DNA from: Sphingomonadales bacterium
GTDB taxonomy: Bacteria > Pseudomonadota > Alphaproteobacteria > Sphingomonadales > Sphingomonadaceae
Direction: 5' to 3'
Assembly (NCBI GenBank): GCA_025360285.1
Contig: JANYCM010000099.1
Span: forward strand, 1-24,697
DNA: 24,697 nt
Below are positions 20,648-24,697 of this stretch, piece by piece. The position numbers and the translations under genes are program-made. Below the pieces are notes generated by a model. It made no database searches and was not told where the DNA came from. It worked only from the letters and a program-made list of their open reading frames with translations. Every line of letters begins with the position of its first letter. Position 1 is the first letter of the stretch.

Positions 20648-22597
20648 ATGGCCACACCGCCGATCATCGACCGCTTCGCCGAAGACACGGCGACCTTCAC
20701 CGTGCAGGGCAGCGACACGCCCGATCTGGACCGCGGTGTCGCCGCCATCCGCAACGTTTTGCGCACCCTGCCGGCGCGGCCGGGCGTGTACCGGATGACC
20801 GATGCGGCCGGCGCAGTGCTGTATATCGGCAAGGCAAGGGCGTTAAAACAACGGGTTACCAATTATACCCAGGTGGCCCGCCTGTCCCGCCGTTTGCAGC
20901 GCATGGTGGCGCAGACGCGCGACATGACGATCGTGACGACCAATTCCGAAGCCGAGGCGTTGCTGCTGGAGGCGCAGCTGATCAAGCGCTATCGCCCGCC
21001 ATACAATGTGCTGCTGCGTGACGACAAGAGCTTCCCCTTCATTTTCCTGCGCGAAGACCATGATTTTGCACGCATTTCCAAACATCGCGGCGCCCGGATC
21101 GGCAAGGGCAGCTATTATGGCCCGTTCGCCAGCGCCGGCGCCGTCAACACCACGCTCAATGCGCTGCAAAAAGTCTTCCTGCTAAGGTCTTGTACCGACA
21201 GCTTTTTTGCCAACCGCACCCGGCCCTGCCTGCTCCACCAGATCAAGCGCTGCTCGGCCCCCTGCACCGGCCGCATCGGCACCGCCGCCTATGCCGAACT
21301 GGTTGCCGACGCCAAGGCGTTTCTGTCGGGCCGCACCCAGGAAGCCCAGAAGAAACTCGGCACCGCCATGACGGCTGCTGCTGAAGCGCAAGACTTTGAA
21401 CTTGCAGCCGTATTGCGCGACAGGCTGAAGGCGCTGACCTTCATCCAGGGCAGCCAGGCGATCAACGCCGAAGGCAGCGCCAGCGACGCCGACATCATCG
21501 CGCTGGCGGCAAAATCCGGCACCATGTGCCTGCAAGTCTTCTTCATCCGTGGCGGCCAGAACTGGGGCCACCGGGCCTTTTTCCCGGCGCATACCGACGG
21601 TGTCGCCGAGGATGAGGTGCTGATGGCCTTCCTTGGGCAACTCTATGAAGAATTGCCGCCGCCTCGCGAAGTGCTGCTCGATCGCGCCCTCGCCGAAGCG
21701 CCGCTGCTCGCCGACGCGCTGTCGGCCAAGGCGGGGCACCGGGTCGGCGTGAAGGCCCCGCAGCGCGGCCCCAGCCGGCGCCTGGTGGAGCAGGCCAGCC
21801 GCAACGCCGCCGAGGCGCTGGACCGCCGCATGGCCGAGGCGACAACGCAAGGCAAGCTGTTGATCGAATTGGCTGATCTGTTCGATCTCGAGGCGCCGCC
21901 GCAGCGCATCGAAGTTTATGACAACAGCCATATCATGGGCACCAATGCCCTGGGCGCGATGATAGTCGCCGGGCCCGACGGCTTCCTGAAGAACCAGTAT
22001 CGCAAGTTCAATATGAAGGATGCCAGCATCACGCCGGGTGACGATTTCGCCATGATGAAAGCCATGCTGTTGCGCCGCTTTGCCCGGCTTGAGAAAGAGA
22101 ATCCCGATCGCATGCGCGAGGCTGGCCCAGACCGCAGCGCCGGCGAATGGCCGGATCTGGTGCTCATCGATGGCGGCCGCGGGCAATTATCGGCGGTAAA
22201 TGAAGCCCTTGCGGAACTGGGGGTCGATAATGTCTGCGTCATCGGCGTTTCCAAGGGGTTCGACCGTGATGCCGGGCGCGAGACATTTCACCTGCCCTCC
22301 GGACGTGAACTGCACCTGCCGCCCAATGCCCCGGTGTTGTTCTTCCTGCAGCGGCTGCGCGACGAAGCGCATCGCTTTGCCATCGGCGCCCACCGCGCCA
22401 AACGCAGCAAGGCTATCGCGGCCAACCCGCTCGATGATGTGCCGGGCATTGGGCCGGCGCGCAAAAAGGCGCTGCTGATGCACTTCGGCACGTCACGTGC
22501 AGTGCGCGGTGCCACACTGGAAGACCTTGAAAAAGCGCCCGGAATTTCGCACGCCATGGCCGAAGCGATTCACGCGCATTTCCACACGGGCGGTTGA
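20648..22597 (+). CDS. uvrC: Excinuclease ABC subunit C
   Basis: Makes both incisions beside DNA lesions in nucleotide excision repair, acting with UvrA-UvrB. The 649-residue product has the N-terminal GIY-YIG nuclease (ARPGVYRMTDAAGAVLYIGKA at about 43-63, followed by the catalytic Arg and the Glu in SEAEALLLEAQLIKRYRP), a Cys-rich stretch (SCTDSFFANRTRPCLLHQIKRCSAPCTG), a UVR domain near residues 210-245 that contacts UvrB, an RNase H-like nuclease (EVYDNSHIMGTNALGAMI, LVLIDGGRGQL) and C-terminal helix-hairpin-helix motifs (DDVPGIGPARKKALL, EKAPGISHAMAEAI). All catalytic blocks look intact. ATG 20648 is chosen because UvrC-like sequence begins soon after; the 223-bp divergent gap toward the SDR gene shows nothing else. 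It ends one base before the stop of the convergent EAL gene. Confidence 0.95.
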   Translation: MATPPIIDRFAEDTATFTVQGSDTPDLDRGVAAIRNVLRTLPARPGVYRMTDAAGAVLYIGKARALKQRVTNYTQVARLSRRLQRMVAQTRDMTIVTTNSEAEALLLEAQLIKRYRPPYNVLLRDDKSFPFIFLREDHDFARISKHRGARIGKGSYYGPFASAGAVNTTLNALQKVFLLRSCTDSFFANRTRPCLLHQIKRCSAPCTGRIGTAAYAELVADAKAFLSGRTQEAQKKLGTAMTAAAEAQDFELAAVLRDRLKALTFIQGSQAINAEGSASDADIIALAAKSGTMCLQVFFIRGGQNWGHRAFFPAHTDGVAEDEVLMAFLGQLYEELPPPREVLLDRALAEAPLLADALSAKAGHRVGVKAPQRGPSRRLVEQASRNAAEALDRRMAEATTQGKLLIELADLFDLEAPPQRIEVYDNSHIMGTNALGAMIVAGPDGFLKNQYRKFNMKDASITPGDDFAMMKAMLLRRFARLEKENPDRMREAGPDRSAGEWPDLVLIDGGRGQLSAVNEALAELGVDNVCVIGVSKGFDRDAGRETFHLPSGRELHLPPNAPVLFFLQRLRDEAHRFAIGAHRAKRSKAIAANPLDDVPGIGPARKKALLMHFGTSRAVRGATLEDLEKAPGISHAMAEAIHAHFHTGG

Positions 22598-22598
22598 G

Positions 22599-24374
22599 TC
22601 ACGCCGTCTCGCCGACGCCCGGCCAGTCCCGACAAAAGCCTTCCAGCCGAGCCGCACGCAGCGGTGGCGCGACATGATAACCCTGCACCGCATCACAGCC
22701 AGCCCGGCGCGCCGCCACCAGTTGTGGATCGGTTTCAATACCTTCGGCGATCACGCCAAGGCCGAGCTGTTTCGACAAACGCACGACGGTTTCGACCACC
22801 AGCCGTTCGCGCGGCGACGACGTCAGCCCCAGCGAAAACGACCGATCGAGCTTGATCGCATCAATCGGCAGCCGCGCCATCCAAGCCAGTGACGAATAGC
22901 CCGTGCCAAAATCATCAAGCGCCACGGTGATCCCCGTCCGCCGCAAACCTTCCAGCAGGTGGACAGCACCATGCATATCGTCGATCAGCGCGCCCTCGGT
23001 AACCTCCAGCACCAACCGCTCCCGCGCCAGGCCGGAATCTTCCAATGCCGATTCGAGCGCCTGTGCAAAGCCCGGATCGGCGAGATCGGCCGCTGTAACA
23101 TTGAGCGACAATTTCAGCGCCACCAGCGGCCCGGTCCACGCCACCGCGATGGCCATGGCACGGGCGCGGATCAAGCGCCCGAGACGAATGGCGAGTTCGG
23201 CCGAAGTCGCGGTCGCCAGCAGGGTTTCCGCGGGTAAAAGCCCCAGTTCAGGGTGTTCCCAGCGCGCCAGCGCCTCCACACCGGATAGCCGGCCGCTGGC
23301 CAGCGACAGCTGCGGCTGAAACAGCAGGACAATGTCATCATGTTCGATCGCCCGGTGCAAATCGGATTGCAGGTTGGCGCGGCGGGTCAGCGGGTCGCCG
23401 GCAGGATCGGGCTCGAACACGTCAATCCGCCCGGCGTCACCTTCGCGCGCCGATGCCAGCGCGGCATTGGCCCAGCGGATCAGCGCGGCCGCCGAATCCT
23501 CCGCCGATTCGCTCGGCCTCTGCTGGCCGGCAGCAATGCCGATACGCCCTGACAGATGAATGACATGGCCTTCGACCGAAAACGGCACGTCGAAAGCGCG
23601 CGCCATAATGTCGGCAAGGCGGCGAGCATCGGGCATCGCCACCGGCCCGGCGATGGCAACGGCAAATTCCGCACCACCGAGCCGCGCCAGCAGCCGCGCT
23701 TCCGACGGCCGGCCCGGACCGCGCCGATCAATGATCTGGCCCAGACGTTCGGCGACGGCGACCAACACGCGATCGGCGATGGCGCGGCCATAGGCAGCAT
23801 TGATCGGCGCGAACCGCCCGACACCAATGGCCAGCACATAAACCGTCTGCGGCGGATCGGCGGCCGCCAGCAACATGGCGATCCAGGATTGCAACCGGTC
23901 GCCGGTCGCCAGGCCGGTCAACTGGTCATGGCCGCGGGCGCTAACGGCCAATTCGTCCTCGCCGCCATGCACATCGGTCGCGGCTTCGGCGAGACGCCGG
24001 GCGTTGAGCGATGTCAGGCGCAGGGCGTCGCCAAAGGCCTCGGCACCGAACGGGCTGACCAGCACGCTGGTCGCGCCGGCATCATGCGCCGATCGTGCCG
24101 CCGACGCATCGACGCGCGACAAAAGCACCAGCATGGCGCCGCGCCGCGCCTCGACAAGTACACCCAGCGCCTTGGCCACCGCCATGCCTTGCGGCAATGC
24201 CCCGCGAGCATCGACGACGACGACACGTGCGGGCTCGGCAGCAAAGCGCTGCGCCGCCTGTTCGGCGCGGCGCTCGACACGGGCGACCATGCCCGCTGCC
24301 GCCACCGCCGCCGCCACATCATCGGCATAGCGGGGTGAGATGATAAGCACCGGTTCGGTGCCGCTCGCTGTCAT
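22599..24374 (-). CDS. GGDEF-EAL protein with degenerate GGDEF and receiver-like domains, probable c-di-GMP phosphodiesterase
   Basis: A 591-residue protein without membrane helices. Residue numbers here count from one codon upstream of ATG 24374. Residues 1-125 look like a degenerate receiver: Asp56 could be a phosphoacceptor, but the usual KPF reads SPF. Residues about 150-320 are a GGDEF domain whose active-site motif reads GGAEF (234-238), missing the metal-binding acidic residue, so cyclase activity is unlikely. Residues about 335-585 are an EAL domain with GVEALARW (E368), LNVTAADL, LEVTEG, LDDFGTGYSSL (D488-D489), IKLDRSF, AEGIET and VQGYHVAPP, all catalytic positions present. It should hydrolyse c-di-GMP, perhaps activated by GTP bound to the dead GGDEF. 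ATG 24374 has GAAGGA six bases upstream. Convergent with uvrC with a single base between stops. Confidence 0.92.
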   Translation of the reverse strand: MTASGTEPVLIISPRYADDVAAAVAAAGMVARVERRAEQAAQRFAAEPARVVVVDARGALPQGMAVAKALGVLVEARRGAMLVLLSRVDASAARSAHDAGATSVLVSPFGAEAFGDALRLTSLNARRLAEAATDVHGGEDELAVSARGHDQLTGLATGDRLQSWIAMLLAAADPPQTVYVLAIGVGRFAPINAAYGRAIADRVLVAVAERLGQIIDRRGPGRPSEARLLARLGGAEFAVAIAGPVAMPDARRLADIMARAFDVPFSVEGHVIHLSGRIGIAAGQQRPSESAEDSAAALIRWANAALASAREGDAGRIDVFEPDPAGDPLTRRANLQSDLHRAIEHDDIVLLFQPQLSLASGRLSGVEALARWEHPELGLLPAETLLATATSAELAIRLGRLIRARAMAIAVAWTGPLVALKLSLNVTAADLADPGFAQALESALEDSGLARERLVLEVTEGALIDDMHGAVHLLEGLRRTGITVALDDFGTGYSSLAWMARLPIDAIKLDRSFSLGLTSSPRERLVVETVVRLSKQLGLGVIAEGIETDPQLVAARRAGCDAVQGYHVAPPLRAARLEGFCRDWPGVGETA

Positions 24375-24540
24375 CAAGGATCCTTCAGGGTGACGATCTC
24401 GATGTAAAGTATGATTTAAAATTTGTGAAACAATCTCGAAATTTCATGGATATGGCAACCACATAAGGCGCCAGGCGGCATGGGCGAGCGGCAGGGGGTG
24501 GACTTCCCCACCCGGCATCGCCACGTTGCCCGCCATTATG
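24375..24540. promoter_or_regulatory. Divergent region between the EAL gene and moaA, with nested complementary segments ahead of moaA
   Basis: The half near the EAL gene is AT-rich (about 24399-24465) and should hold both promoters, though hexamers are ambiguous. The half near moaA can fold as a nested stem: GGCAAC (24454-24459) with GTTGCC (24525-24530), GGCGA (24483-24487) with TCGCC (24518-24522), and GGGTGG (24496-24501) with CCACCC (24508-24513). Upstream of moaA such a leader suggests RNA-level control, possibly by a Moco-type riboswitch, but conserved Moco-motif bases were not recognised. Confidence 0.35.
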
Positions 24541-24697
24541 ATGGCTTTCCCCCTCCAGGCAACCGCGCCGCCGCCGGGCCAACCACTGGTCGATCCCTTC
24601 GGCCGTGCCATCACCTATCTGCGCGTCTCCGTCACCGATCGCTGCGACTTTCGCTGCGTCTACTGCATGTCGGAAACCATGACCTTCCTGCCCAAGG
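24541..24697 (+). CDS. moaA: GTP 3',8-cyclase MoaA, N-terminal part (gene runs off the window)
   Basis: First enzyme of molybdenum cofactor synthesis, a radical SAM protein that with MoaC turns GTP into cyclic pyranopterin monophosphate. The 52 visible residues include VDPFGRAITYLRVSVTDRCD and the radical SAM cluster motif CDFRCVYCM (Cys-x3-Cys-x2-Cys, near residues 35-42), followed by SETMTFLPK, which closely matches the MoaA start. ATG 24541 and ATG 24538 are adjacent and either could be used; no clear Shine-Dalgarno is visible, and the upstream sequence can form a stem close to the start codon. The remainder, with the second cluster site and the C-terminal GG, lies outside the window. Confidence 0.92.
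   Translation, partial: MAFPLQATAPPPGQPLVDPFGRAITYLRVSVTDRCDFRCVYCMSETMTFLPK

Overview
The window reads as chromosomal DNA from a GC-rich alphaproteobacterium, most likely in the Sphingomonadales. The reasons are the strong G/C third-position bias, a PEPxxW-type C-terminal sorting signal with RRR tail, a tonB-exbB-exbD-exbD cluster, a bacterial NDUFS4-like complex I subunit gene, a HisKA_2-type PAS kinase, and hairpin elements of a kind common in this order. The genus cannot be fixed from the sequence alone. Coding density is high and no phage, transposase, plasmid or CRISPR signature was seen.

Layout. 1-2665 (minus): the 5' part of an MBL-fold hydrolase gene, a probable intrinsic terminator, a 54-residue two-helix membrane protein, and a class I ribonucleotide reductase large subunit without an N-terminal ATP-cone. 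A 368-bp divergent region leads to a class I fumarase (3034-4554). 4726-6802: an NDUFS4-like protein, an ABM-fold monooxygenase, a long-chain polyprenyl diphosphate synthase and a chorismate mutase. 6853-10010: a PEP-CTERM protein convergent with, and overlapping, the histidine kinase of a three-gene PepSY / OmpR-type regulator / sensor kinase operon. 10194-14100: an Uup-like ABC-F ATPase, a PAS-HisKA_2 kinase and a PAP/fibrillin-like protein. 14116-15439: a strong promoter/operator, a membrane protein, a small XRE regulator and a PNPOx-fold protein. 15457-18083 (minus): tRNA-Arg(UCU) and the Ton energising cluster with its terminator. 18314-20424: a secreted protein of unknown function, a 104-bp near-perfect inverted repeat, then folB with a PTR1-like pteridine reductase. 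20648-24697: uvrC, a c-di-GMP phosphodiesterase with a dead GGDEF domain, and the start of moaA.

How the parts work together. Most of the window is housekeeping: dNTP supply, TCA cycle, quinone side chain, aromatic amino acids, folate, Moco, DNA repair. Signalling modules are interspersed. The most system-like accessory locus is 14116-14819: two GTAAC-N6-GTTAC dyads 19 bp apart lie on a recognisable -35/-10 promoter in front of a four-helix membrane protein gene, which overlaps the gene for a 67-residue HTH protein. This looks like a compact self-repressing membrane-protein/regulator pair. Second is the PepSY-regulator-kinase operon, whose kinase has an in-frame 18-bp minisatellite just before its first membrane helix. 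All functional statements rest on motif recognition by eye; no database search was possible.
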